Positions 53,225-62,528 of a DNA stretch of 64,000 bases are shown here, in pieces. The stretch spans positions 4,834-68,833 of the forward strand of contig CAKQIZ010000001.1 in the NCBI GenBank assembly GCA_934247125.1, read 5' to 3'. The stretch's first letter is position 1. Each line of letters begins with the position of its first letter. The notes under the pieces were generated by a model. That model made no database searches and had not been told where the DNA came from. It saw only the letters and a program-made list of their open reading frames with translations. Source of the DNA: an uncultured Clostridia bacterium (GTDB lineage Bacteria > Bacillota > Clostridia > Peptostreptococcales > Anaerovoracaceae). Both the position numbers and the translations under genes were made by a program.

Positions 53225-53714
53225 TATAAAGATAAAGGAAATACCTGAGCATATTGCTTATACTGCTGAATTTGATATCGATGATTACTATGACTTTTTT
53301 GATTTTGAAACTGATAGTAATTCGCTGGTTAATTTAGAAGAACTGATGCATAGGGAAAATCCCGACGTGAATGTGCCTGAGATGCCGGACGACTATAATT
53401 ATTTTACACATCCGCGAGGTGTTGTTCCGAAAGGAAGGATGCATATCCACTATTATGATATGGTGGATCGTGCAGGTATGGATAATGCCGATGGAAAATA
53501 TCGATTCGTCGTCGTGCCGAAAATCAGGGCGGCATGCATGATGCACAGGGGATCCTTTCGAGATATCGATAAGACGCTCAGCAGTGCGTTTTCAGAAATC
53601 GGAAAAGCAGGATTCACTGTCTGCGGAGACAGCAGGATCAGCGCGATACATGGGCCATGGGATCGTGAAAGCTGGTCGGATCATCTTGTGGAAATACAGA
53701 TACCGATCGAATAG
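53217..53714 (+). CDS. GyrI-like/effector-binding domain protein
   Basis: 165 residues; the pattern around KYRFVVVPKIRAACMMHRGSFRDIDKTLSSAF and the C-terminal DHLVEIQIPIE is typical of the GyrI-like (AraC effector-binding) domain, which binds small molecules. In many proteins this domain is fused behind an AraC HTH; here it is a separate protein overlapping the AraC gene by 8 bases. An acidic, aromatic insert (IDDYYDFFDFE) is notable. It may act as a sensor partner or as a small hydrolase-like binding protein. Confidence 0.8.
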   Translation: MTDIKIKEIPEHIAYTAEFDIDDYYDFFDFETDSNSLVNLEELMHRENPDVNVPEMPDDYNYFTHPRGVVPKGRMHIHYYDMVDRAGMDNADGKYRFVVVPKIRAACMMHRGSFRDIDKTLSSAFSEIGKAGFTVCGDSRISAIHGPWDRESWSDHLVEIQIPIE

Positions 53715-53732
53715 AGTTTTAGGAGGAGACAA

Positions 53733-55436
53733 ATGTCTGCAGAAAAAATAATATTAAACGGCAAAATTTATACGGAAGATCCGCGAAAACCGTGGGTGGA
53801 AGCAGTAGCCGTACAGGGAAAGAAGATAGTATATACAGGGAGCAATGAAGGCGCAAGACAGCTTGCTTCAGAGGATACAGAGGTGATAGATCTCGGAGGC
53901 AGGACTGTCATACCGGGTCTGATCGATGGGCATACTCATCCGACGACAGTAGCAAAGACTTTCTGGAGAGTGAGGATCCCGCTGACTCATGACAAGGACG
54001 AGCTGTTCGATAATATAAGAAAAGCTCTGAAAAAGTATCCTAAAGAGGAACGGCCTTATTTCTTCTGTGAAAACTATTTTGCCGAAATCTTCGGACCGAA
54101 CGGACCTGATAAAAAAGAGCTGGATGCGCTTGTAAGCGACAGGCCGGCAAGGATCCAGGACTTCACCGATCACGCCTGCTGGTATAATTCCATGGCGCTT
54201 GAGATGCTCACGGGAGAGGACGGCAAGCCGTTTTCGGCAAGTCCTGTAGGCGGCGCGGAATTCAAAAAAGATGAAAACGGTGAGTATACGGGCTGGTGCC
54301 ATGAAGCGGGGGCTGACGGAGATTATGGTATATATGAAAAACTGGGATGGAAACCGCCGGAAGTCGTCGATGAAGAGATGATAAAACCGCTGCTGGACTT
54401 TTTCAGGCATTACGGGATCATGTGCATGATGGATGGATTCACAGAGGGCGATGAGAACATGAAGTTCTTCTATGAACTTGACAAGGCCGGCAAACTGGGA
54501 ATGTTCTATGAGGCGACGTCGATCTTAGGTCAGCCTGAGGATCTGGAAGCCTCTATCGCAAGGGTAAGAGAATGGCAGGAGAAATATACGAGTGAACATG
54601 TACACTGCAATACGATCAAGTTTTTCATAGACGGCACCAATGAAATGGGAGACTGTCTCAGTACGCAGCCTTTTGCAAATGATCCGGCCGGAACGAACTA
54701 CGGCAGTGCTTTTGCAGAAGAGGAAGAGGTACGTGATATACTCGTCCGCCTGAACGAAGAAAGGATAGACCTGCATGTGCACACGATATGCGATGGTGCA
54801 TTCAGGCGCATGTGCAATGCTGTTGAAGCGGCGCAGAAGATATGCGGGGATGACTGGAGCATCAAGGTCACTCTGGCGCACTGCGAGATCATTCATCCGG
54901 ATGACGTGCACAGGGTGCATGAGCTCGGGATATACATAGACTGGTCGACTCACTGGTCAGGAGGCTACTTTGGAGAGGAAGCGCAGAATTATCTGGGACG
55001 TGAGCGATGGGATACGATGTATGATTTTACGAAAATCATCAATGAAGGTGAGCATGTCGGATTTTCCAGCGATGTATTCAGCTATCAGGAGGCGATGAGA
55101 GCTGATCCTTATTTCGGAATGCAGGTAGCGATGACTCGTGTGGATCCGCTTGTCCCGCTGGATCCTGACAGATATCCGGGAAGTGTTCGCCCTCCAGCAA
55201 GTGCAAAACTGGATCTGAAGCAGCTCATACACGGCTACACTATGACCAACGCGATAAGGATGCGCCTGGATCATGTGATCGGATCGATAGAGGAAGGCAA
55301 GCTGGCTAATATGGTCGTTCTGGAGGATGATATATTCGAGATGCCGGCAGAGAAGATCTCTGAAACAGAAGTGGCATTCACGATCTTCGAAGGACAGGTC
55401 AGAGAAATAAATAGTGATCTTTCGGTACAGCGTTGA
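53733..55436 (+). CDS. Amidohydrolase (YtcJ-like, amidohydrolase 3 family)
   Basis: Metal-dependent hydrolase of the amidohydrolase superfamily. Seen: VIPGLIDGHTHP (HxH at 67-69), later metal-region His residues in VTLAHCEIIHPDD and LHVHTICDGAF, and the Asp-containing GFSSDVFSY; the end GSIEEGKLANMVVLEDDIFEM closes the composite beta-domain. 567 residues, typical for YtcJ-like proteins, whose substrates are mostly unknown. No signal peptide, so cytoplasmic. AGGAGG before the ATG. Probably acts on the compound taken up by the adjacent permease. Confidence 0.88.
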   Translation: MSAEKIILNGKIYTEDPRKPWVEAVAVQGKKIVYTGSNEGARQLASEDTEVIDLGGRTVIPGLIDGHTHPTTVAKTFWRVRIPLTHDKDELFDNIRKALKKYPKEERPYFFCENYFAEIFGPNGPDKKELDALVSDRPARIQDFTDHACWYNSMALEMLTGEDGKPFSASPVGGAEFKKDENGEYTGWCHEAGADGDYGIYEKLGWKPPEVVDEEMIKPLLDFFRHYGIMCMMDGFTEGDENMKFFYELDKAGKLGMFYEATSILGQPEDLEASIARVREWQEKYTSEHVHCNTIKFFIDGTNEMGDCLSTQPFANDPAGTNYGSAFAEEEEVRDILVRLNEERIDLHVHTICDGAFRRMCNAVEAAQKICGDDWSIKVTLAHCEIIHPDDVHRVHELGIYIDWSTHWSGGYFGEEAQNYLGRERWDTMYDFTKIINEGEHVGFSSDVFSYQEAMRADPYFGMQVAMTRVDPLVPLDPDRYPGSVRPPASAKLDLKQLIHGYTMTNAIRMRLDHVIGSIEEGKLANMVVLEDDIFEMPAEKISETEVAFTIFEGQVREINSDLSVQR

Positions 55437-55449
55437 AAGAAGGGGCGTT

Positions 55450-55644
55450 ATGAGCTTTATGAAAATATCGAATATGATCTGCGGCATTTTAGGAGCTGCA
55501 GTCATTCTGTTCGGACTGGCGGTAAAGGCGGGCATGATTCCCGGTGTACCATCTTCAAAAGGCGCAGTTCCGATGATACTGGGCGTAGTGATCGTATTAT
55601 GGGCGTTTCTGATGAGGCGTCGGTATCAGAATAAATATCGATGA
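55450..55644 (+). CDS. Small two-helix membrane protein
   Basis: 64 residues from the ATG at 55450 (AAGGGG site), unknown. Two hydrophobic helices (NMICGILGAAVILFGLAVKAGM and VPMILGVVIVLWAFLM) joined by a short loop, with a basic C-terminus RRRYQNKYR. It begins 13 bases after the amidohydrolase stop and so probably shares the transcript; it might be an accessory of the APC permease, which is inference. No terminator clearly follows, only a weak GTCTGCGACA repeat of the sequence GTCGCAGAC (about 55651-55681). Confidence 0.6.
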   Translation: MSFMKISNMICGILGAAVILFGLAVKAGMIPGVPSSKGAVPMILGVVIVLWAFLMRRRYQNKYR

Positions 55645-55786
55645 AAACATGTCGCAGACTGCATGGACCGGTCTGCGACATCTCTTTTGTACAGGGCACT
55701 AAGGGCTTTTTGTCACTTTACTTTTACTGCCATTCAATGTATATTAAAAGGTAGCAGATTTTCAGGAAGAAGGTATTCAAACGAAG

Positions 55787-56539
55787 ATGAAAATATTGTA
55801 TTTTGACTGCAGCAACGGTATCAGCGGGGACATGCTGCTGAAAGCGGCTGCTGATCTGAGCGGGCGCTCGGATGAGATATATGAAAAAATAAATGAAGCT
55901 GCAGAGCATGGTATATGCGGGGAATCGCATCATGGACATGGAGACTGCTGCGGCGGTCACGGAAGTCATGGAGCTGACGGGCATGATCATCATGACCATG
56001 GACATCACGGACACGGCAGGAGCTATGCAGAAGTGAAAAGCATCATAGCCGGAAGCCGTTTTCCGGAAGCTGCAAAGGCTGCAGCGGAGGCTGTTTATGC
56101 GAACATAGCAAAGGCCGAGGCAAAGGTGCACGGTGCTGCGCCGGAAACGGTGCATTTTCATGAGGTCGGCAGAGACGAAGCGATCATCAATGCTCTGGCT
56201 ACAGGTATGGCGGTATCGTACATAGATGCGGAAGAAATACGCACATCGGCGATATACGATGGAAAAGGCACTATCATGTGTAGCCACGGGGAGATCAGTG
56301 TGCCGGTGCCTGCAGTGATGGCACTAAGGGAAAACTGCAGCTATGATTTCCGCACGGCAGATGTAAATACCGAGATGGTAACACCTTCTGGACTTGCGGG
56401 TCTGATGGGCATCGGAGCAGAGCCGGCGGATCCGGGACATGACCTGCTCGCAGAAGCGAAAATGATAAAGGAAACAGAGGCAAAGGGCGGCAGAGATACA
56501 GGGCGTCCGGGACTGAAAGCATATATTCTGGAAAAATAG
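55787..56539 (+). CDS. larC: Stand-alone LarC N-terminal domain (nickel insertion protein-like)
   Basis: Resembles the first half (LarC1) of the nickel-pincer cofactor synthase: start KILYFDCSNGISGDMLL, a His-rich stretch (about 47-77, some fourteen His in 31 residues), IAKAEAKVHGAAPETVHFHEVG, and VTPSGLAGLMGIGAEP. Full LarC has about 400 residues, in some species by a programmed frameshift into LarC2; here the frame stops after 250 residues and the next gene is an SseB-like protein, so LarC2 is absent. No larA, larB or larE is in the window. Possible roles: nickel storage or chaperone, or a remnant. Ribosome binding site weak. Confidence 0.75.
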   Translation: MKILYFDCSNGISGDMLLKAAADLSGRSDEIYEKINEAAEHGICGESHHGHGDCCGGHGSHGADGHDHHDHGHHGHGRSYAEVKSIIAGSRFPEAAKAAAEAVYANIAKAEAKVHGAAPETVHFHEVGRDEAIINALATGMAVSYIDAEEIRTSAIYDGKGTIMCSHGEISVPVPAVMALRENCSYDFRTADVNTEMVTPSGLAGLMGIGAEPADPGHDLLAEAKMIKETEAKGGRDTGRPGLKAYILEK

Positions 56540-56552
56540 GAGGATTTCTACG

Positions 56553-57014
56553 ATGGAACAGGCTAAGCCGGTGAGAAACCCGGAACTGAAAAAAGCTATA
56601 CAGGATGCGAAGAAAGATCCGGGGATGGAGAACTCGGTCAAGCTTCTGAACGAAGTGGTCAGAGCAAAACTGCTGATACCGGTATCGATGGATAAGGATC
56701 CTGAGTATGACAAGGCTCTCGAGGAGGTCGTGCTTGAGAAGGATACGAGGATCAGTTTCGAACTGATAAAGGCTACAAACGGCGATCTCTACTATCCGGT
56801 GTTCACTGACGGCGAAGAGATGCTGAGATGCGATATCGAAAAGGATCAGCACAGCATGATCGTGAACTTTGACGATCTTGCGGCGATACTGCTTATGCCG
56901 CAGAGCGGGATCGCAGGCTTTACGATAAACCCGATGAGCGACAATGTGTGCTTTACAACTGAAATGGTAGCTTCGATGAAACGCGATATGGAGAACGAGA
57001 GCGAGGCTGAATAG
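56553..57014 (+). CDS. SseB-family protein
   Basis: 153 residues resembling the SseB N-terminal domain (AKLLIPVS, ISFELIKATNGDLYYPVFTDGEEM, INPMSDNVCFTTEMV). The family is widespread, of unknown function in Gram-positive bacteria, and unrelated in demonstrable role to the Salmonella effector gene of the same name. AGGAGG precedes the ATG; it starts 13 bases after the LarC-like gene, probably the same transcript. The stop overlaps the GTG start of the next gene. Confidence 0.78.
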   Translation: MEQAKPVRNPELKKAIQDAKKDPGMENSVKLLNEVVRAKLLIPVSMDKDPEYDKALEEVVLEKDTRISFELIKATNGDLYYPVFTDGEEMLRCDIEKDQHSMIVNFDDLAAILLMPQSGIAGFTINPMSDNVCFTTEMVASMKRDMENESEAE

Positions 57015-57508
57015 TGAAAAACTTTATAATAGTCATATGGCTTGTATTTGCGGCGTTTTTTCTGTTTCCGACAGCGGCCACATACATATCGGGGCATCCC
57101 GGAAGCGAAGTGACAGCGATAATCGAGAAGGAGTCCGAAGCTGATGATATACAGATCACGGCTGCGGAGGAACACGGGATCCGGTCGATGTATGCTTTCA
57201 GAGCAGGCGATGATTTCGGAGTTGCAGTGTTTTATCATTTCGCGGATAAATATGATTATGAAGAAGGCATGATGTCGAACGGAGAGGAGCATATAGATGT
57301 GAATCTCGATACAGGCTGGGATCTGTATCAGTACCGTGTCACCGCAGATGGAGCGGAGCAGGTGGGATACGAGAGATCCGGCGGCATATACAAGATATAC
57401 GCAGTCATCGCTGCAGTGATGCTGGTGTTCAGCATAGCAGCAGGTATATATGGCGCGGTGATGAAGAAGCGTCACGAAGAACAGAGAAGAAAAGGCCTCA
57501 GGCAGTAA
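57014..57508 (+). CDS. Unknown membrane protein with extracytoplasmic domain
   Basis: 164 residues starting at a GTG that overlaps the previous stop by one base. N-terminal helix (FIIVIWLVFAAFFLFPTAA), then a polar domain of about 95 residues rich in Asp/Glu and Tyr, and a second helix near the end (IYAVIAAVMLVFSIAAGIYGAV) followed by a basic tail (KKRHEEQRRK). This topology places the middle domain outside the cell. I do not recognise the family. It ends 36 bases before valS. Confidence 0.65.
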   Translation: MKNFIIVIWLVFAAFFLFPTAATYISGHPGSEVTAIIEKESEADDIQITAAEEHGIRSMYAFRAGDDFGVAVFYHFADKYDYEEGMMSNGEEHIDVNLDTGWDLYQYRVTADGAEQVGYERSGGIYKIYAVIAAVMLVFSIAAGIYGAVMKKRHEEQRRKGLRQ

Positions 57509-57544
57509 GCTCATGATATTGAGGCAGTAAAGGAGATATAGAAT

Positions 57545-60241
57545 ATGGAAAAAAATCTTGATAAAACATATGATCCTAAAAAATTCGAAGACAGGATCTA
57601 CGATATGTGGGAAAACAGCGGAGCATTCAGAGCTGAATGCGATCCTGACAAGAAGCCGTTCACGATCGTGATGCCGCCGCCTAACATAACAGGACAGCTG
57701 CATATGGGACATGCGCTGGACCAGACTCTGCAGGATGTACTGACGAGATTCAAGAGACTTCAGGGTTACAGCGCGCTGTGGCTTCCGGGAAGCGATCATG
57801 CCAGCATAGCTACAGAAGTAAAGGTAGTGAACAGGATCAGAGAGGAAGAAGGTCTGGAAAAGGAAGATCTCGGCAGAGAGGAATTCCTCAAGAGAGCATG
57901 GGCGTGGAAAAAAGAGTTCGGCGGAAAGATCACTAAACAGTGCCGAAAACTCGGAGACTCATGCGACTGGAGCAGAGAACGCTTCACGATGGATGAAGGC
58001 TGCAACAAGGCGGTAAACCACTTCTTCGTGAGACTTTACGAAAAAGGCCTGATCTACAAGGGAAACAGACTGATAAACTGGTGTCCGGAATGCGGCACAT
58101 CTCTTTCGGATGCGGAAGTAGAGCATGAAGACAAGAACGGCATGTACTGGTACTTCAGATATCCGGCTGCAGACGGCGGTGAGGGTATCATCGTTGCGAC
58201 GTCAAGACCTGAGACTATGTTCGGAGACGTTGCTATAGCAGTGCATCCGAGCGATGAAAGATACAAGGATATGGTCGGAAAGAACGTTATCCTGCCTCTC
58301 GTAGGCAAGGAGATCCCGATCATAGCTGACCCGTATCCGGATCCGGAGAAGGGAACGGGAGCCGTAAAGATCACGCCTGCTCACGATCCTAACGACTTTG
58401 AAGTAGGACAGAGAAATGATCTGGAAAGCATATCGTGCATCGATCCTGATGCTACGATGAACAGCCTTGCAGGAAAATACGAGGGTATGGACAGATACGA
58501 ATGTCGTAAAGCGTGGGTCAGGGACCTCGAAGAGTCGGGTTACCTCGTGAAGACAGAGGAAAAAGTCATCCCTGTAGGCGAATGTTACAGATGCAGGACT
58601 GTCGTTGAGCCGATGCTTTCGGACCAGTGGTTCGTAAAGATGGAAGAGCTGGCAAAGCCTGCGATCGAAGCGGCAAAGAGCGGGGCGCTGCAGCACGTGC
58701 CTGAGAGATTCGAGAAGACATATCTGCACTGGCTCGAGGAGATCAGAGACTGGTGTATCTCGAGACAGCTCTGGTGGGGGCACAGGATCCCTGCATACTA
58801 CTGTCAGGACTGTGGTGAGCTGATGGTTGCGGAAACTGCTCCGCGTCAGTGCAGCAAGTGCGGCAGTACGAATATCAGGCAGGACGAGGATGTACTCGAT
58901 ACATGGTTCTCATCGGCACTCTGGCCGTTTTCGACACTCGGCTGGCCGGAAGAGACGGAAGATTTCAAATATTTCTATCCTACAGATGTGCTCGTGACAG
59001 GATACGATATCATCTTCTTCTGGGTAGTCAGGATGGTGTTCTCAGCACTGGAAACGACAGGTGAAGTACCGTTCAGGTACGTTTATGTACACGGCCTCGT
59101 AAGAGACGCCCAGGGCAGGAAGATGAGCAAATCGCTCGGCAATGGCATAGATCCGCTGGAGATAATAGACCAGTATGGAGCTGATGCGCTGAGATTCATG
59201 CTCACGACAGGAATAACGCCGGGCAATGACATGCGATTCAAGACAGACAAGCTCGAATCGGCAAGAAATTTTGCGAACAAACTCTGGAACGCATCGAGAT
59301 TCGTTATCATGAACCTGCAGGATGAAGACGGCAGCTTCAGAGAGATGGCGGATCTCACAGATCTGAACAGCGCTGCGCTGCAGGACGAAGACAAGTGGAT
59401 GATATCCAGAGTCAACGATGCGGTCAGATATATAACAGAAACGATGGAGAAATTCGATCTGGCACTTGCAGGACAGAGAGCCTACGACCTCATCTGGAAC
59501 GAATTCTGCGACTGGTACATCGAGATAGTAAAAGGCAGACTTTACGGCGATGACGAGCAGGATAAGATGGTCGCAAGAGCAGTTCTAGTAAAAGTGCTCA
59601 AGGACATGCTCAGACTGCTCCATCCGTTCATGCCGTATATTACTGAGGAAATATGGACATATTTACCTAAGGAAGAGGCATCTGCAGACAATCCTGACAA
59701 CTTCCTGATCAGGGAAAGCTGGCCGCTTTACAGTGAAGAACTGACTTTCCCTGAGGAGACAGAGAAGCTCGAGATGGCCATGGCTGTGATAAAGAGCATA
59801 AGGAACATCAGAGCAGAGGCCGACGCCGCACCGAGCAAAAAGCTGACCGCAGTCATCTTGTGTGCAGACGGCAAGGAACCTGTAGTCAGGGCCGGCGAGC
59901 GATATATATCAAAAATCGCGAACATCACTGATATCAAATTTGCAGCAAGCAAGGCAGACGTTCCAGAAGAAGTAATGTCAGCGGTAGTCGCAGGAGCAGA
60001 GATTTTCATCCCGCTCGATGATATAATGGATTACGAGGCAGAACTCGACAGACTCAGGAAAGAAAAGAAGAAGCTCGAGGGTGAAGTGAAGAGAGTAGTC
60101 GGCAAGCTTTCCAACGAAGGCTTCATAAAGAAAGCTCCCGAGAAAGTTATCAACGAAGAAAAGGCAAAGCAGGTCAAGTACGAGGAAATGCTTGCAAAAG
60201 TCTGCGACAGACTTGCAGTGGTAGAGAAAAAGGTAAAATGA
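57545..60241 (+). CDS. valS: Valyl-tRNA synthetase
   Basis: Class I synthetase that charges tRNA-Val. HIGH motif as HMGH (53-56, in PPNITGQLHMGHALDQ), the editing domain with TSRPETMFGDVAIAV, KMSKSLGNGIDP as the second signature, an anticodon-binding domain and the C-terminal coiled coil (about 830-898) typical of ValRS. Length of 898 is normal. No T-box leader was seen in the 36-base gap; expression may come from the upstream unit. Its stop overlaps the folC ATG (ATGA). Confidence 0.97.
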   Translation: MEKNLDKTYDPKKFEDRIYDMWENSGAFRAECDPDKKPFTIVMPPPNITGQLHMGHALDQTLQDVLTRFKRLQGYSALWLPGSDHASIATEVKVVNRIREEEGLEKEDLGREEFLKRAWAWKKEFGGKITKQCRKLGDSCDWSRERFTMDEGCNKAVNHFFVRLYEKGLIYKGNRLINWCPECGTSLSDAEVEHEDKNGMYWYFRYPAADGGEGIIVATSRPETMFGDVAIAVHPSDERYKDMVGKNVILPLVGKEIPIIADPYPDPEKGTGAVKITPAHDPNDFEVGQRNDLESISCIDPDATMNSLAGKYEGMDRYECRKAWVRDLEESGYLVKTEEKVIPVGECYRCRTVVEPMLSDQWFVKMEELAKPAIEAAKSGALQHVPERFEKTYLHWLEEIRDWCISRQLWWGHRIPAYYCQDCGELMVAETAPRQCSKCGSTNIRQDEDVLDTWFSSALWPFSTLGWPEETEDFKYFYPTDVLVTGYDIIFFWVVRMVFSALETTGEVPFRYVYVHGLVRDAQGRKMSKSLGNGIDPLEIIDQYGADALRFMLTTGITPGNDMRFKTDKLESARNFANKLWNASRFVIMNLQDEDGSFREMADLTDLNSAALQDEDKWMISRVNDAVRYITETMEKFDLALAGQRAYDLIWNEFCDWYIEIVKGRLYGDDEQDKMVARAVLVKVLKDMLRLLHPFMPYITEEIWTYLPKEEASADNPDNFLIRESWPLYSEELTFPEETEKLEMAMAVIKSIRNIRAEADAAPSKKLTAVILCADGKEPVVRAGERYISKIANITDIKFAASKADVPEEVMSAVVAGAEIFIPLDDIMDYEAELDRLRKEKKKLEGEVKRVVGKLSNEGFIKKAPEKVINEEKAKQVKYEEMLAKVCDRLAVVEKKVK

Positions 60242-61542
60242 TCGAAGCTATAAACAAGATACATGAGTTCAGCAGGTTCGGAAGCGTGCTTGGGCTTGAG
60301 AGGATGAGCGTGCTGATGAAAAAGCTCGGAGATCCGCAGGACAGTCTCAGAGTGATACATATCGCCGGGACGAACGGGAAAGGTTCAGTATGCAAATTCC
60401 TGGAGTGCGGATTAACAGAGTGCGGATACAGAGTAGGTCTGTACACGTCACCGTTCATCGAGAGCTTCAATGAACGGATACGGCTCGGCGGGGAGGACAT
60501 CTCCGACGATGATCTGACTTTGTACTCAGACCGGGTGCTTGCTGCTGCGGCAGAGATGACATCCGAAGGTATGGATTCGCCGACAGAGTTTGAAGTGATA
60601 ACGGCGATAGCCTTTCTGTATTTTGCGGAAAAAGATGCAGATATAGTAGTGCTGGAGGTAGGACTGGGAGGCAGAGGCGACTCTACGAATGTCGTGAAGA
60701 AGCCGATGGCCTGTGCGATATGCTCTATATCGTACGACCATATGGACAGGCTTGGAAACACGCTTGAAGAGATCGCTGCGGACAAGGCCGGCATAATCAA
60801 GCCGGGTGTGCCGGTGATATCAAATGTCACAGACCATGGAGCAGCATCTGTGATAGCCAGAACAGCATATGAGAAGTCAAGCAGGCTTTACGATCTCTCG
60901 AAGATGAGATTTGCGATATCGGGTGAGACTCCGTTTTCACAGACGGTCAGCATGGAGCTGTGGGGCACTGACTACAGCGATGTGGAGATTTCCATGGCAG
61001 GAAGGCATCAGGGAGAAAACCTGAAAACAGCGCTTGCAGTGATAGAAGTGCTGAGGAAATCAGGAGACATAAAGGTCGAACGCGGAAAACTTTACAGAGG
61101 TCTTAAAAATGCCGTGCAGCCGGGACGTTTCGAGATACTGCGCGAAGGCTGTCCGCAGGAACACGAGCCTGTGATAATAGCCGACGGAGCACACAATGAA
61201 GCGGGAGCTGCAGCTCTTCGTGATACGATGAAAAAGTATTTCGAAGGGAAAAAGATACTTCTCGTGACCGGGATGCTGGCAGACAAGCAGACGGACAGGA
61301 TACTGGGCGCTTTAATGGATATAACGACAGATATCATAGCTGCTGAGCCGGACAACCCGAGAAAATTCAAGGCGGAGGAGCTCGCCGGATATCTTGCGGA
61401 TGTGGGAGTGAAGGTGATCGCATCGGGGGATGCCGCGGCGAGCATCGCTGAAGCAGAAAAGATATGGAAAGATTATGACGCAGTATTGTTTGCGGGGTCA
61501 TTGTACCTTATAAGTGAGATCAGGAGGATGCTTAAAAAATGA
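60238..61542 (+). CDS. folC: Folylpolyglutamate/dihydrofolate synthase
   Basis: Adds glutamate to folates, keeping one-carbon carriers in the cell. ATP loop HIAGTNGKGSVCKFLE (41-56), SPFIESFNERI, VLEVGLGGRGDSTNV, SYDHMDRLGNTLEEIAADKAGIIK, and the C-terminal ligase motif ADGAHNEAGAAAL. 434 residues. It overlaps valS by four bases and the lipid kinase by four bases: a tightly coupled three-gene set. Confidence 0.95.
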   Translation: MIEAINKIHEFSRFGSVLGLERMSVLMKKLGDPQDSLRVIHIAGTNGKGSVCKFLECGLTECGYRVGLYTSPFIESFNERIRLGGEDISDDDLTLYSDRVLAAAAEMTSEGMDSPTEFEVITAIAFLYFAEKDADIVVLEVGLGGRGDSTNVVKKPMACAICSISYDHMDRLGNTLEEIAADKAGIIKPGVPVISNVTDHGAASVIARTAYEKSSRLYDLSKMRFAISGETPFSQTVSMELWGTDYSDVEISMAGRHQGENLKTALAVIEVLRKSGDIKVERGKLYRGLKNAVQPGRFEILREGCPQEHEPVIIADGAHNEAGAAALRDTMKKYFEGKKILLVTGMLADKQTDRILGALMDITTDIIAAEPDNPRKFKAEELAGYLADVGVKVIASGDAAASIAEAEKIWKDYDAVLFAGSLYLISEIRRMLKK

Positions 61543-62459
61543 CAGATACAGGCAAAGCCAATAAAATCCTGCTTTATTACAATCCGCATGCAGGAAACGG
61601 GATATTCAAGACTCATCTGGATCATATAGTGGACAGGTGCCAGCAGGAGGGATACCAGCTCATTCCGGTCAGAGCCGCGAAAGGCATAATGATAGACAGG
61701 GTGCTGTCGGAGATAGATCAGGAGCAGTACAGCAGGATAATAGTTGCCGGAGGTGACGGGACCATCAACCTGTGTGTAAATGCCATGGTGAAATACGACA
61801 TACATCTGCCGCTTGCGATACTTCCGGCAGGAACGGCGAATGACTTCGCGTACTATTTCGAACTGCCGTCTGATATAGACTATCAGCTCGATATTGCCCT
61901 CGGAAAAAAGACGACTCAGGTAGACGTGGGCGTCGTGAACAACAAGTGCTTCATAAACGTTGCAGCGATGGGCGCGCTGATAGATGTCAGTCAGAAGACC
62001 GATCCCAATCTCAAGAATGCGATAGGGACACTGGCTTATTATCTAAAGGCTGTCACAGAGATACCGCAGATACGTGCGCTCCCTGTGAAGCTGACTACAC
62101 CGGATACCGTTTACGAGGAAAACATCTACTTCATGGTAGTGATGAACGGTGAGTCGGCAGGCGGATTCAGGAAGCTTTCCCCGGATTCATACATGAATGA
62201 CGGCAAGCTCGACGTGATAGCTTTCAAGAAAATGCCGATCGTGGAATTCGGACCGCTGCTTTTTGAAGTAGTGCACGGAAGACACCCTAACAACAAGCAC
62301 GTGCTCTGTTTCCAGACCGAAAAGCTCACGATAGAGTCGGACGTTGATATAAGCACGGACATAGACGGAGAACACGGTGAAAAGCTGCCGCTGGACTTCA
62401 GTGTACTCAAGAGGAGGCTCAAAGTGTTTGTTTCCGAAGGTACATGGAAATACGACTAG
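61539..62459 (+). CDS. Diacylglycerol/lipid kinase family protein
   Basis: DAGK catalytic-fold protein. NPHAGNG near the N-terminus, VAGGDGTINLCVNAM (GGDGT 71-75), and LPAGTANDFAYYF are characteristic; the C-terminal domain includes DGEHGEKLPLDF. 306 residues. The substrate may be diacylglycerol or an undecaprenyl-type lipid; members of the YegS/DgkB group are not separable by sight. It ends the valS-folC unit; the terminator-like hairpin at 62475 follows. Confidence 0.9.
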   Translation: MTDTGKANKILLYYNPHAGNGIFKTHLDHIVDRCQQEGYQLIPVRAAKGIMIDRVLSEIDQEQYSRIIVAGGDGTINLCVNAMVKYDIHLPLAILPAGTANDFAYYFELPSDIDYQLDIALGKKTTQVDVGVVNNKCFINVAAMGALIDVSQKTDPNLKNAIGTLAYYLKAVTEIPQIRALPVKLTTPDTVYEENIYFMVVMNGESAGGFRKLSPDSYMNDGKLDVIAFKKMPIVEFGPLLFEVVHGRHPNNKHVLCFQTEKLTIESDVDISTDIDGEHGEKLPLDFSVLKRRLKVFVSEGTWKYD

Positions 62460-62474
62460 AATGTATGTATAAAC

Positions 62475-62527
62475 TCCCCTTGCAGACGCATATGATTTAA
62501 CAGAATATGCCTGGAGGGGGATTTTTT
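62475..62527 (+). terminator. Terminator-like hairpin carrying the ribosome binding site of the OB-fold gene
   Basis: TCCCC (62475-62479) pairs with GGGGA (62517-62521), CAG with CTG, and GCATAT (62488-62493) with ATATGC (62505-62510), with small bulges, followed directly by TTTTTT (62522-62527). The 3' arm GGAGGGGG is also the ribosome binding site for the ATG at 62529. Same design as before spoIVA. Confidence 0.7.
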
Positions 62528-62528
62528 A

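Noticed and set aside
55651-55690. GTCGCAGAC ... GTCTGCGAC repeat after the small membrane protein as terminator
   Set aside because: The arms pair, and a short TCTCTTTTG follows, so it may act as a stop, but the tail is weak and the loop carries no further support; left as a note only.
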